Positions 25,443 to 35,898 of a stretch of DNA of 64,000 nucleotides are shown in pieces. How positions within the stretch are numbered: position 1 is the first letter of the stretch; every line of letters starts with the position of its first letter. Below the pieces are notes generated by a model. That model saw only the letters and a list, made by a program, of their open reading frames with translations. It did not search any database and was not told the DNA's origin. The translations under genes were made by a program, and so were the position numbers. Source of the DNA: Streptomyces niveus (GTDB lineage: Bacteria; Actinomycetota; Actinomycetes; Streptomycetales; Streptomycetaceae); contig NZ_MDCR01000009.1 of NCBI RefSeq assembly GCF_001723055.1, forward strand, positions 1 through 64,000, written 5' to 3'.

Positions 25443-25955
25443 GTGAACAAGGTCATCAGAAGCACCGCGATCGGTGTCTCCGCTCTCGCTCTCGCGTTCT
25501 TCTCGTTCCCGGCGGCGGCCCAGGCCGCCCCCGCCGACACCAAGGCCCCGGCCGGCGCGCTCGCCAAGCTGAGCCACAGCACCGCCGCCGCCCAGCTCCG
25601 CAACGCCGGCATCGGCATCAGCTCCAGCGGCGGCTGCTCGGACCGCAACAACCCGACCTGTACGTCCCTCGAACAGGTCAACTCCGCCACCATCCAGGGC
25701 GCGATCACCCTCAAGAACGCCAGCGGCTGCGGCCTGACCGTCACCGGCGGCACGGAGACCGGCCACGCCTCGGGCACCTACAGCCACTGGAACGGCTACA
25801 AGCTCGACTTCTCCATGACGAGCTGCCTGACCAACTACGTCACCCGCAACTTCACCTCCATCGGTGGCAGCAAGTGGCAGTCGGGCGCCGGCAACATCTA
25901 CTACAACGAGGTCAACCACTGGGACGTGACCTTCTACAACTGCGGCGGCTGCTGA
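25443..25955 (+). CDS. Secreted M15-like cell-wall peptidase domain protein
   Basis: The 170-residue protein has a signal peptide ([19 protein letters not shown], cleavage near residue 29). Six Cys in the mature part could make three disulfides (SGGCS, PTCTS, SGCGL, TSCLT, YNCGGC). Two spaced motifs, [13 protein letters not shown] and [10 protein letters not shown], match the zinc ligands of peptidase family M15 (SxHxxGxxxD and ExxHWD), the VanY-type D,D-carboxypeptidase fold. A compact secreted peptidoglycan hydrolase or inhibitor-like relative is therefore likely, though the domain is smaller than most active M15 enzymes. GTG 25443 has GAGGAAA upstream. A clear hairpin follows. Confidence 0.7.
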   Translation: MNKVIRSTAIGVSALALAFFSFPAAAQAAPADTKAPAGALAKLSHSTAAAQLRNAGIGISSSGGCSDRNNPTCTSLEQVNSATIQGAITLKNASGCGLTVTGGTETGHASGTYSHWNGYKLDFSMTSCLTNYVTRNFTSIGGSKWQSGAGNIYYNEVNHWDVTFYNCGGC

Positions 25956-25992
25956 CCCCACCCCCGCCCCTCCCGTACGGACACTCGTAGGT

Positions 25993-26022
25993 TGCTCCCT
26001 CGCGCACGGGGGCGAGGGAGCA
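25993..26022 (+). terminator. Terminator after the secreted M15-like gene
   Basis: An 11-bp perfect stem, TGCTCCCTCGC with its complement, and an 8-nt loop lie 38 bases after the stop codon. Confidence 0.75.
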
Positions 26023-26196
26023 GCCTGTTCGGGCCGGGGGCGTCAGATGATTCCCAGGTCCACAGTGACCGAGAAGGGCGCGGCGGCCTTGATCACGCCG
26101 GTGGACATCTCGCCGTCCCTTGCACTGCCGGACGCCCGATTCGGAAGAGCCCGATGGCTGCCGGTCGGGGCACGGCCCTGTGAGAGGCTGGCCGGT

Positions 26197-28245
<2,049 letters not shown>

Positions 28246-28436
28246 CAACGGGCCCGCCGGATGCACAGGTTGACGGCTTTGTGAAGCATGCAAAATCGGA
28301 CGTAATCGCAGAGTTCACCGAATTGGGCCCTCTGTCGTCACACTTCCCCCCTATCTTCATCACGAAGGACACGTAATCGGGGGACCGGCGGCCGGGGGGG
28401 CCTTGCCGCGGTTCACCCGCGGCCAAGGGGGGCCAT
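28246..28436 (+). promoter_or_regulatory. Intergenic region preceding the glycan operon
   Basis: This 190-base stretch is the only non-coding space upstream of the four-gene operon, so its promoter must be here. The nonamer ACGTAATCG occurs twice, at about 28309 and 28372, 63 bases apart. The interval is AT-richer than the genes and includes TATCTT near 28353. No regulator site that I recognise is present. Confidence 0.35.
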
Positions 28437-29738
28437 GTGGTCACGTCCGTATTCATCGCTGCCGTTTCGCTGGCGCTGTTCTGGATGGCGGCGTTCACGC
28501 TCTGGTGGCAGATGCACGCCTGGCGTACGCCGGAGACGCTGGCGGCGACACGATTCGACCGGCCGGACGGGGGACCGGCGCGTTCGTTCTCGCTGCTGCT
28601 GCCCGCCCGTCATGAACAGGCCGTTCTTGAGCACACCATCGAGCGGCTGCTGGAATCCAGCCACTCCCGTTTCGAGATCATCGTCATCGTCGGACACGAC
28701 GACCCCGAGACCGCGGAGGTCGCCGAGCGGGCCGCCGCCCGCGATCCCGCCCGGGTCCGGGTCGTCGTCGACACCCATCTGTCCAAGAACAAGCCCAAGG
28801 CGCTCAACACGGCGCTGCCGCACTGCAACGGCGAGGTGGTCGGGGTCTTCGACGCCGAGGACCAGGTCCACCCGGAACTGCTCACCCATGTCGACCACGC
28901 CTTCCGCTCCACCGGCGCCGACGTCGTCCAGGGCGGCGTCCAGCTGATCAACTTCCACTCCAGCTGGTACAGCCTGCGCAACTGCCTGGAGTACTTCTTC
29001 TGGTTCCGCAGCCGGCTGCACCTGCACGCGCAGAAAGGGTTCATCCCGCTGGGCGGCAACACCGTCTTCGTCCGCACCGATGTCCTGCGCGACGCGGGCG
29101 GCTGGGACCCCGACTGCCTCGCCGAGGACTGCGACCTGGGTGTACGGCTGTCCAGCAGCGGCAAGAAGGTCGTCGTCGCGTACGACTCCGACATGGTCAC
29201 CCGCGAGGAGACGCCCGGCTCGCTGATGTCGCTGCTGAAGCAGCGCACCCGCTGGAACCAGGGTTTCCTCCAGGTCTACCGGAAGAACGACTGGCGCCAA
29301 CTGCCCACGCCCGGACAGCGGTTGCTCGCCCGCTACACGCTGATGACACCCTTTTTCCAGGCGATCACCGGTGTCGTCATCCCGCTCAACGTGGCCATCG
29401 CGCTCTTCCTCGACGTGCCCGTCGGGATCGCCTTCATCACCTTCCTGCCGGCCGTCACCGCGCTCGTCACCTTCGTGTTCGAGCTGGTCGGACTCCATGA
29501 CTTCGGCAGACAGTACGGACTCAAGGTCCGGCTCACGCACTATCTCAAGCTCGTCGTCGGCGGCCCCTTCTACCAGGTGCTCCTCGCCGGCGCGGCCGTC
29601 CGTGCCGTGTGGCGCGAGCAGCGTGGCCGCCGTGACTGGGAGCTGACCAGTCATGTCGGCGCGCATCTCACCGGAGACAGCCGCGACAACCGCGACAGCC
29701 GCGACAGCCGAGACACCCGAGAGGACGTCCACGCGTGA
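28437..29738 (+). CDS. Processive family-2 glycosyltransferase, cellulose-synthase-like
   Basis: A 433-residue membrane glycosyltransferase. One membrane helix starts the protein (FIAAVSLALFWMAAFTLWW, 6-24). The GT-A domain has LLLPARHE, DAED (139-142), EDCD (230-233) and QRTRW (269-273), the D,D,D,QxxRW pattern of polymerising GT2 enzymes. Three to four C-terminal helices (about 300-400) form the channel. It probably builds a beta-linked surface polysaccharide. The C-terminal tail is a simple RDSRDSRDT repeat. GTG 28437 follows a GGGGGG tract. The next gene starts in the overlapping GTGA. Compared with Streptomyces CslA it is much shorter. Confidence 0.88.
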   Translation: MVTSVFIAAVSLALFWMAAFTLWWQMHAWRTPETLAATRFDRPDGGPARSFSLLLPARHEQAVLEHTIERLLESSHSRFEIIVIVGHDDPETAEVAERAAARDPARVRVVVDTHLSKNKPKALNTALPHCNGEVVGVFDAEDQVHPELLTHVDHAFRSTGADVVQGGVQLINFHSSWYSLRNCLEYFFWFRSRLHLHAQKGFIPLGGNTVFVRTDVLRDAGGWDPDCLAEDCDLGVRLSSSGKKVVVAYDSDMVTREETPGSLMSLLKQRTRWNQGFLQVYRKNDWRQLPTPGQRLLARYTLMTPFFQAITGVVIPLNVAIALFLDVPVGIAFITFLPAVTALVTFVFELVGLHDFGRQYGLKVRLTHYLKLVVGGPFYQVLLAGAAVRAVWREQRGRRDWELTSHVGAHLTGDSRDNRDSRDSRDTREDVHA

Positions 29739-31447
29739 CCTCGACCCTCCCCGTGGAGGCGACGGAGACGGCCACCGGCCGGACCACCGAAACCGCCCCC
29801 GCGCAGCTCAGCCCTGCCCCGAGCCCCCCGGGCCCGGTCGCCGGGACCGCCCAACGGCGGCTCGACAAGCGGCAGTTGCTGATACGGCCCGTCGTCCGCT
29901 TCCGTACCTCCCGCGCCGATCTGCTCCTCTGCGCCGCCCTGCTCCTGGTGATCATGACCGTCCAGGGCTGGAACATCCAGCACTACCCGACCCTCAGCGA
30001 CGACGAGGGCACCTACCTCGCCCAGGCGTGGGCCGTCCAGCAGGGCGAGGGACTCGCCCACTACACCTACTGGTACGACCACCCGCCGCTCGGCTGGCTC
30101 CAGATAGCCGCGCTCACCTGGCTGCCCTCGCTGATCGCACCCGAATCCATGACCGTCGGCACGATGCGCTTCGCGATGCTGCTGGTCAGCGCAGCCAGCG
30201 CGGTGCTGCTCTACGTACTCGCCCGGCGCCTGTGGCTGCCGCGCTGGGCCGCTGGCCTCGCGATGGCGCTGTTCGGGCTCTCCCCGCTCTCGGTCGTGCT
30301 GCAACGGGAGATCTTCCTCGACAACATCGCCGTGATGTGGATGCTCCTCGCCTTCTGCCTCGCCGCCTCGCCCAACCGGCATCTGTGGCACCACTTCGCC
30401 GCCGGACTCGCGGCGGCGGTCGGGGTGCTGACGAAAGAGACGATGCTCATCGTGCTGCCCGCCGTGCTGGTGACGATGTGGCGGCACGGGCACGCCGACA
30501 CCCGTAAGTTCGCGGTCACCGGAGCCATCACCGCCTGCGCGCTGATCGGGCTCTCGTACCCTCTCTTCGCCCTGCTCAAGGGCGAGTTGCTGCCCGGCGA
30601 CGGACATGTGTCGCTCTGGGACGGCGTCACGTACCAGATGAGCAGACCCGGATCCGGCTTCCTCCTCGACCCGGGATCCGGGTCGCACGGTGTGTTCCAG
30701 TCGTGGCTCTACTACGACCGGGTGCTGCTGTTCGGCGGTGTCGCGGGCGCGCTCCTGCTGCTCCTCACCGTCCGCTGGTCCGTCACCGCGCGGGCGCTCG
30801 CCGGACCCGCGCTCGCCGTCGCGATCCTCACCGCCGTCGCGCTGCGCCCCTCCGGCTACCTCCCGGCGATGTACGTCATCCAGGGGCTGCCGTTCCTGGC
30901 CCTGATGCTCGCGGGCGGCGCGGCCAGCGTCACGCACGCGCTGCTGCGCCGGGGACGCCGGCCCGACGAGCGCCGGGGCCTGACCGCCGTACGGTGGACC
31001 GCCCTCGCCGTGCTGGTCGCGGCCTCCGTCGCGTACGTCGCACCCCGCTGGTACGACGGCAACCGCACCGCGCTCACCGCCGACGCCAACGCCCCCTACC
31101 GGGCGGCCGTCTCCTGGATGGCGACCGAGGTGCCCGACCCGGCCGGCACCCGGGTCCTGGTGGACGACGCGATGTGGCTGGACCTGGTGCACGCCGGATA
31201 CCGGCCGGGGCTCGGCGCCATCTGGTTCTACAAGGCCGACCTGGACCCGGCCGTCACCAAGACGATGCCCGGCGGCTGGCGCGACATCGACTACGTCGTG
31301 GCGTCACCGACCGTCCGGCGCGACGCCGCCGATCTGCCGCGCGTGCGCGACGCGCTCACGCATTCGACCGCCGTCGCCGTCTTCGGGGACGGCGAGGACC
31401 GGGTGGAGATCCGCCGGACCACGGACGCCACGGGAGACGAACGATGA
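29735..31447 (+). CDS. GT39/ArnT-like integral membrane glycosyltransferase
   Basis: The 570-residue protein has a soluble Thr/Pro-rich N-terminus of about 60 residues, then about ten membrane helices. The first periplasmic loop has the acidic catalytic pair in LSDDEGTYLAQAW (about 88-100) and the TYWYDHPPLGW motif (111-121), as in polyprenyl-phosphate-sugar dependent GT-C enzymes of the PMT/ArnT family. It would move a sugar from a polyprenyl phosphate carrier onto an acceptor outside the membrane. GTG 29735 overlaps the previous stop by four bases. The following gene encodes a probable maker of the polyprenyl-phosphate sugar, which fits this role. Confidence 0.88.
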   Translation: MTSTLPVEATETATGRTTETAPAQLSPAPSPPGPVAGTAQRRLDKRQLLIRPVVRFRTSRADLLLCAALLLVIMTVQGWNIQHYPTLSDDEGTYLAQAWAVQQGEGLAHYTYWYDHPPLGWLQIAALTWLPSLIAPESMTVGTMRFAMLLVSAASAVLLYVLARRLWLPRWAAGLAMALFGLSPLSVVLQREIFLDNIAVMWMLLAFCLAASPNRHLWHHFAAGLAAAVGVLTKETMLIVLPAVLVTMWRHGHADTRKFAVTGAITACALIGLSYPLFALLKGELLPGDGHVSLWDGVTYQMSRPGSGFLLDPGSGSHGVFQSWLYYDRVLLFGGVAGALLLLLTVRWSVTARALAGPALAVAILTAVALRPSGYLPAMYVIQGLPFLALMLAGGAASVTHALLRRGRRPDERRGLTAVRWTALAVLVAASVAYVAPRWYDGNRTALTADANAPYRAAVSWMATEVPDPAGTRVLVDDAMWLDLVHAGYRPGLGAIWFYKADLDPAVTKTMPGGWRDIDYVVASPTVRRDAADLPRVRDALTHSTAVAVFGDGEDRVEIRRTTDATGDER

Positions 31448-32694
31448 GCATTCTTCCGGTACCTCCCCGCAGGACCGGGGACGGTGAACTCGGCGACGCG
31501 GAGCTGGAGTCCACGGCGGTCGCCGAGCCCGGCGCCGTCACCGTCATCATTCCGACCTTCAACGAGGCCGCGAACGTACGGGAGTTGCTGCGGCAGCTCA
31601 CCGAGTCCGTACCGTCCAGGCTGCCGTGCGAGGTCCTGTTCGTGGACGACTCGACCGACGGCACCCCGGCGGCGATCGCGGAGGCCGCGCAGGACTGCCC
31701 GTTCCCCGTCGCCGTCATCCACCGCGACGAACCGGTCGGCGGTCTCGGCGGCGCCGTCGTCGAAGGACTGCGCACCGCCGGGTCCGAGTGGATCGTCGTC
31801 ATGGACGCCGACCTCCAGCATCCGCCGTCCCTGGTACCGGAGTTGGTCGCCGCGGGCGAACGGACGACGGCCGACCTCGTGGTCGCCAGCCGGTACGTCG
31901 ACGGCGGCAGCCGGGCCGGACTCGCCGGCGGCTACCGCGTCGCCGTCTCCCGCGCCGCCACCTGGCTGACCAAGGGCCTGTTCCCGCGCCGGCTGCGCGG
32001 CATCAGCGACCCGATGAGCGGCTTCTTCGCGATCCGGCGCGGCGCGGTCACGGCCGACGCCGACGGGCTGCGCCCGCTGGGCTACAAGATCCTGCTGGAG
32101 CTGGCCGTACGGTGCCGGCCTCAGCAGGTCGCGGAGGTGCCGTTCGTCTTCCGCGACCGGTTCGCGGGCGAGTCCAAGTCGACGGCCAGGGAAGGGGGCC
32201 GGTTCCTGCGGCATCTCGTCGAGCTGCGTACGGCGTCCGCGCCGGCCCGGATGATGGCCTTCGGACTGATCGGGCTGACCGGCTTCGTACCGAACCTGCT
32301 CGCGCTGTACGGCCTGACGGGCGCCGGGATGCACTATCTGCCGGCCGAGATCGTCGCCAATCAGTTCGGTGTGGCGTGGAACTTCCTCCTCATCGAGCTG
32401 CTGCTGTTCCGCAACCGGCGCGAACACCGGCACTGGGCGGACCGGGTGGGGCGCTTCGCGCTGCTCGCCAACGCCGATCTGCTGCTGCGGATACCGCTGA
32501 TCGCCCTGTTCGTGGGGGAGTTGGGGATGGAGGTGCTGCCGGCGACGGCGCTGGCGATGCTGGCGACGTTCGTGCTGCGGTTCGCGGGGACGGAGACGCT
32601 GGTGTATCTGCCGAAGGGGAGATGGCGGCGCGGGAGCGCGGACGCGACCCGTCCGGCCCGTTCCGCTCCTCGGGAGAGGAGCGGCAGGCCATGA
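31444..32694 (+). CDS. Polyprenyl-phosphate glycosyltransferase (GT2) fused to GtrA domain
   Basis: The 416-residue protein has an N-terminal dolichyl-phosphate-mannose-synthase-like domain (about 30-265): VIIPTFNEAANV, FVDDSTDGT, VMDADLQHPP and SDPMSGFFAIRR. A C-terminal GtrA-type domain has four membrane helices (about 280-390: MAFGLIGLTGFVPNLLALYG, NQFGVAWNFLLIELLLFRN). It probably makes a polyprenyl-phosphate sugar and helps flip it, feeding the GT39-like enzyme encoded just before. ATG 31444 overlaps the preceding stop (ATGA). Its own stop overlaps the start of the oxidase gene in the same way. Confidence 0.9.
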   Translation: MSILPVPPRRTGDGELGDAELESTAVAEPGAVTVIIPTFNEAANVRELLRQLTESVPSRLPCEVLFVDDSTDGTPAAIAEAAQDCPFPVAVIHRDEPVGGLGGAVVEGLRTAGSEWIVVMDADLQHPPSLVPELVAAGERTTADLVVASRYVDGGSRAGLAGGYRVAVSRAATWLTKGLFPRRLRGISDPMSGFFAIRRGAVTADADGLRPLGYKILLELAVRCRPQQVAEVPFVFRDRFAGESKSTAREGGRFLRHLVELRTASAPARMMAFGLIGLTGFVPNLLALYGLTGAGMHYLPAEIVANQFGVAWNFLLIELLLFRNRREHRHWADRVGRFALLANADLLLRIPLIALFVGELGMEVLPATALAMLATFVLRFAGTETLVYLPKGRWRRGSADATRPARSAPRERSGRP

Positions 32695-35174
32695 CACCGT
32701 TCCGCAGGCCACCCGCCCGGCGCCGGCGCCGTACCGCGCTGCTCTCCGTCACCGCGCTCACCGCCGGACTGCTGCTCAGCGTCAGCTTCCAGCAGCCCGC
32801 GACCGCCGGTCCCAACCTTGTGAAGAATCCCGGCTTCGAGACCCCCGGCGTTGGGGGCGGCGCCGCGATGCCGGACTGCTGGTCGCAGTCAGGCTGGGGC
32901 GACAACGACTTCACCTTCGCCACCGTCGCCGACGCGCACAGCGGCACCAAGGCGCTCAGGGTCGAGCTGACCCGGCGCGTCGACGGCGACCGCAAGGCGC
33001 TGGTCACCGAGTCGGCGGCGTGCGCCCCCGCCGTACAGCCGGCGAAGCAGTACGACCTCTCCCTCTGGTACAAGTCGACGACACCGGACACCGCGATCAC
33101 GCTCTTCCGGCACGACACCGTGGCCGGCTGGCAGTACTGGACCGACCTCAAGACCCTTGACCTGAGCGCCGGTTACGTACGCGCGGAGGTCCGCACCCCC
33201 GTCGTACCGCCCGGCACCGACCGGATCAGCTGGGGTGTCTCCGTCTTCGGCACCGGCAGCGTCACCACCGACGACTACGGCATGGAGGAGGTCACCGTCC
33301 CCGCGCCCGACCCGGACTGCACGGGCACGGCCGCGGACTGCGCCGACGGCCGCTGGGAGGTGCTGGAGACGGAGAATCCGGTGCGTTCCATGCACTCGGT
33401 GGTCCTCAACAACGGCAAGGTGCTGCTGATCGCCGGGTCCGGCAACGACCCGGAGCGGTTCGAGGCGGGGACGTTCACCTCGGCGGTGTACGACCCCGAG
33501 GACGGGACGTACGAGACGATCCCCACGCCCGACGACATGTTCTGCTCGGGCCACGTCCAGCTGTCCGACGGCCGCGTGCTGGTGATGAGCGGCAACAAGG
33601 GCTATCCGTCGGCGGACGGCACGGTCGGCTACCAGGGCTACAAGGACTCGTACCTCTTCGACCCGGCCACCGAGACGTACACGAAGACGAACGACATGAA
33701 CGACGGGCACTGGTATCCGTCCGCCACGGTCATGGGCAACGGCGACGTGCTGTCCCTCGGGGGGCTGCGCGAGGACTCGTCCGGCTCCGTGACGACCGAA
33801 CGCTGGTCGGCCGCCGAGGAGAAGTGGCTGCCGCTCGGCGAGGTCAACCAGACCTGGTCGTACTGGGGTCTGTACCCGTCGATGGTGCTGATGCAGGACG
33901 GCCGGCTCTTCTACTCCGGCAGCCACACCTTCGGCAACGGCACGCCAGGCACCGGCGCCTCCATCTACGACTACGACGCCAACACGATCACCGACGTGCC
34001 CGGACTGCGGAACAAGGACGAGCGCGACCAGTCGGCGAGCGTGCTGCTGCCACCGGCCCAGGACCAGCGGGTGCTGACCATCGGCGGCGGGAACATCGAC
34101 AGCAACCCGGAGGCCAACCGCCTCACCGACATCATCGATCTGAAGGAGCCGAGCCCCCGCTACCGGGCGGGTCCGCCGCTGCCGCAGGGCACCGTGGACC
34201 TCGGGGGCCCCGGCGGGCCGCAGCCGCAGACCGGCGGGCAGGGCAAGATGTACGGCTCCGCAGTGCTGCTGCCGGACGGCACGGTGCTGGAGACGGGCGG
34301 CGCGCTGCACAACCGGGCCGATCCGGTCTTCTCGGCGTCGGTCTTCGACCCGGTGACGGAGACGTACGACAAGGTGGCCACCGACCCTCAGGCGCGCGGC
34401 TACCACTCGTCGGCGTTCCTGCTGCCCGACGGGCGGGTCATGGCGACGGGCGACAACCCGGGCAACGGCTCCTGGAACCACCAGGTGTCGCTCTACACCC
34501 CGTCGTATCTCTTCAAGGGGCCCCGGCCGGAGATCACTTCGCTGCCCGACCCGGAGTGGACGTACGGCGACACGCAGCGGATCACGGTCGACCGGCCCAT
34601 CGCCAAGGCCGAGTTGATCCGGCCCGCGGCCGTGACGCACTCGTCGGACCCCAACCAGCGGTTCGTGGACCTGCCGTTGACGGTCGAGGGGAACGGACTC
34701 ACCGTCGATCTGAATGTGACGGGCAATCCGAACATCGCGCCGCCCGGGTGGTACATGCTCTTCGCCGTTGACGCGAACGGCGTGCCGTCGGTGGCCGAGT
34801 GGGTGAGGCTGAGCGGCCCGGCGGCGTTGGCCGACAGGTCGGCGCCGTCGGCGTCCGCCCATGTCCACGATTTCGCGGGGGAGTTGGGGAAGCCGGCCAA
34901 GAAGCCCGCGAAGAAGCGGACTTCGGCGCCGGTGAGCCCGCAGATCTCGGGCTGCGACCGGCACTACGGCTCGGCGGACGTCTGCGTCCCGACGGTCTTC
35001 CCGGAGACGGTGCGGGCGACGAAAGGCACGGCAGGGACCAAGACGGGGACGAAGTCGCTCACGCGGGCGCGCTGCGACTGGCTCGCCGCGAACGGCTACG
35101 GCGTGCTGAAGGTCAACGGGAAGGACGATCCCCTGCGGCTGGACCCGGACCGCAACGGGCGGGCGTGCGGCTGA
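32691..35174 (+). CDS. Secreted galactose-oxidase-like copper radical oxidase with Excalibur tail
   Basis: The protein has 827 residues. A signal peptide (about 1-39, RRRRT then LLSVTALTAGLLLSV) is followed by a carbohydrate-binding-like beta domain (about 40-205). The seven-bladed kelch domain and the C-terminal DUF1929 domain (about 220-760) follow. Likely copper and cofactor residues are Cys285 in MFCSGH with Tyr321 in DSYLFD (the thioether pair, 36 apart), Tyr571-His572 in RGYHSSAFLLPDGRV and His650 in VTHSSDPNQR. The end (about 765-827) has CDRHYGSADVC and DPDRNGRACG, an Excalibur-type calcium-binding module. It is a relative of Streptomyces GlxA, which oxidises a CslA-made glycan. Here too the oxidase is coupled to a GT2. 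Confidence 0.88.
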   Translation: MTPFRRPPARRRRRTALLSVTALTAGLLLSVSFQQPATAGPNLVKNPGFETPGVGGGAAMPDCWSQSGWGDNDFTFATVADAHSGTKALRVELTRRVDGDRKALVTESAACAPAVQPAKQYDLSLWYKSTTPDTAITLFRHDTVAGWQYWTDLKTLDLSAGYVRAEVRTPVVPPGTDRISWGVSVFGTGSVTTDDYGMEEVTVPAPDPDCTGTAADCADGRWEVLETENPVRSMHSVVLNNGKVLLIAGSGNDPERFEAGTFTSAVYDPEDGTYETIPTPDDMFCSGHVQLSDGRVLVMSGNKGYPSADGTVGYQGYKDSYLFDPATETYTKTNDMNDGHWYPSATVMGNGDVLSLGGLREDSSGSVTTERWSAAEEKWLPLGEVNQTWSYWGLYPSMVLMQDGRLFYSGSHTFGNGTPGTGASIYDYDANTITDVPGLRNKDERDQSASVLLPPAQDQRVLTIGGGNIDSNPEANRLTDIIDLKEPSPRYRAGPPLPQGTVDLGGPGGPQPQTGGQGKMYGSAVLLPDGTVLETGGALHNRADPVFSASVFDPVTETYDKVATDPQARGYHSSAFLLPDGRVMATGDNPGNGSWNHQVSLYTPSYLFKGPRPEITSLPDPEWTYGDTQRITVDRPIAKAELIRPAAVTHSSDPNQRFVDLPLTVEGNGLTVDLNVTGNPNIAPPGWYMLFAVDANGVPSVAEWVRLSGPAALADRSAPSASAHVHDFAGELGKPAKKPAKKRTSAPVSPQISGCDRHYGSADVCVPTVFPETVRATKGTAGTKTGTKSLTRARCDWLAANGYGVLKVNGKDDPLRLDPDRNGRACG

Positions 35175-35180
35175 GACGAC

Positions 35181-35209
35181 CCCTCTGACAGAAAGCCCCG
35201 GTCAGAGGG
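35181..35209. terminator. Terminator between the oxidase and TetR genes
   Basis: CCCTCTGAC (35181-35189) and GTCAGAGGG (35201-35209) form a 9-bp stem with an 11-nt loop. It starts seven bases after the oxidase stop and overlaps the TetR stop on the other strand. Confidence 0.65.
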
Positions 35210-35831
35210 ACAGCCCGCCTTCGAGCGAGTCGAGCGCGCGGTCGACGAGCACGGCCAGATTCTCCTTCTGGTCGTGCTCGGCCCAGTAGATCGTGACCTC
35301 GCGCAGCGCCGCCATCACCGAGGCGGTGAAGACCCGTACCTCCAGGTCGCCCTCGTCGCGCCCCGTACGGTCCGCGACCGCGCGGGACAGCAGGAGCGCG
35401 GTCTCCGCCATCGTCTCGGTCATCCTGGCCCGTACGGCGGGGATCTCCAGCATCAGCTTGCTGCGCTGGAGCAGCTCCTCGGGCTGGTCGGCGAGGATCG
35501 CCTCCACCGCCTGCCGCAGCACGGCGCGCAGCGACTCCAGCGGCGGCTCGTCGGCGGGCCGGGCACGGATGGCCGCCTCCATCACCGGGTCGTCGAACTC
35601 GTCGGTGAGGACGATGTCTTCCTTCGTCGGGAAGTAGCGGAAGACGGTGGAGGGGGAGACCTCGGCCGCCGCCGCGATCTGCTCGACGGTGGTCGCCTCG
35701 TAGCCCTGATCGGTGATGAGCCGGTACGTCGCCTCGCGGATCGCGACGCGGGTCTTGAGCTTCTTCCGTTCGCGCAGACCCAGCCGGGGCTGCTGCGCGT
35801 CGTCGGAGGGGAGGGGTGCGGAGGCGGCCAT
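35202..35831 (-). CDS. TetR-family regulator
   Basis: The 209-residue protein has a classical TetR DNA-binding domain at about residues 22-70: REATYRLITDQGYEATTVEQIAAAAEVSPSTVFRYFPTKEDIV, here cut at ITDQGYEATTVEQIA and SPSTVFRYFPTKED. The C-terminal ligand domain has no recognisable specificity. It lies directly downstream of, and in the same direction as, the trhA-like gene. A strong palindrome at 36624-36641 overlaps the promoter of that gene, so control of that pair is likely. It is close to the TetR group that governs membrane-lipid genes, but that is a guess. Confidence 0.88.
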   Translation of the reverse strand: MAASAPLPSDDAQQPRLGLRERKKLKTRVAIREATYRLITDQGYEATTVEQIAAAAEVSPSTVFRYFPTKEDIVLTDEFDDPVMEAAIRARPADEPPLESLRAVLRQAVEAILADQPEELLQRSKLMLEIPAVRARMTETMAETALLLSRAVADRTGRDEGDLEVRVFTASVMAALREVTIYWAEHDQKENLAVLVDRALDSLEGGLSL

Positions 35832-35898
35832 GCCGCTTATTGTCGGGCATCCGCCGGTGGGCTCACCACTTCCGTGCCGGTTCCCTCGCTCTCGCCCG

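Noticed and set aside
29690..29730. RDSRDSRDT-coding repeat as a possible CRISPR or mobile element
   Set aside because: It is a short in-frame tandem repeat at the end of the GT2 gene with no spacers.
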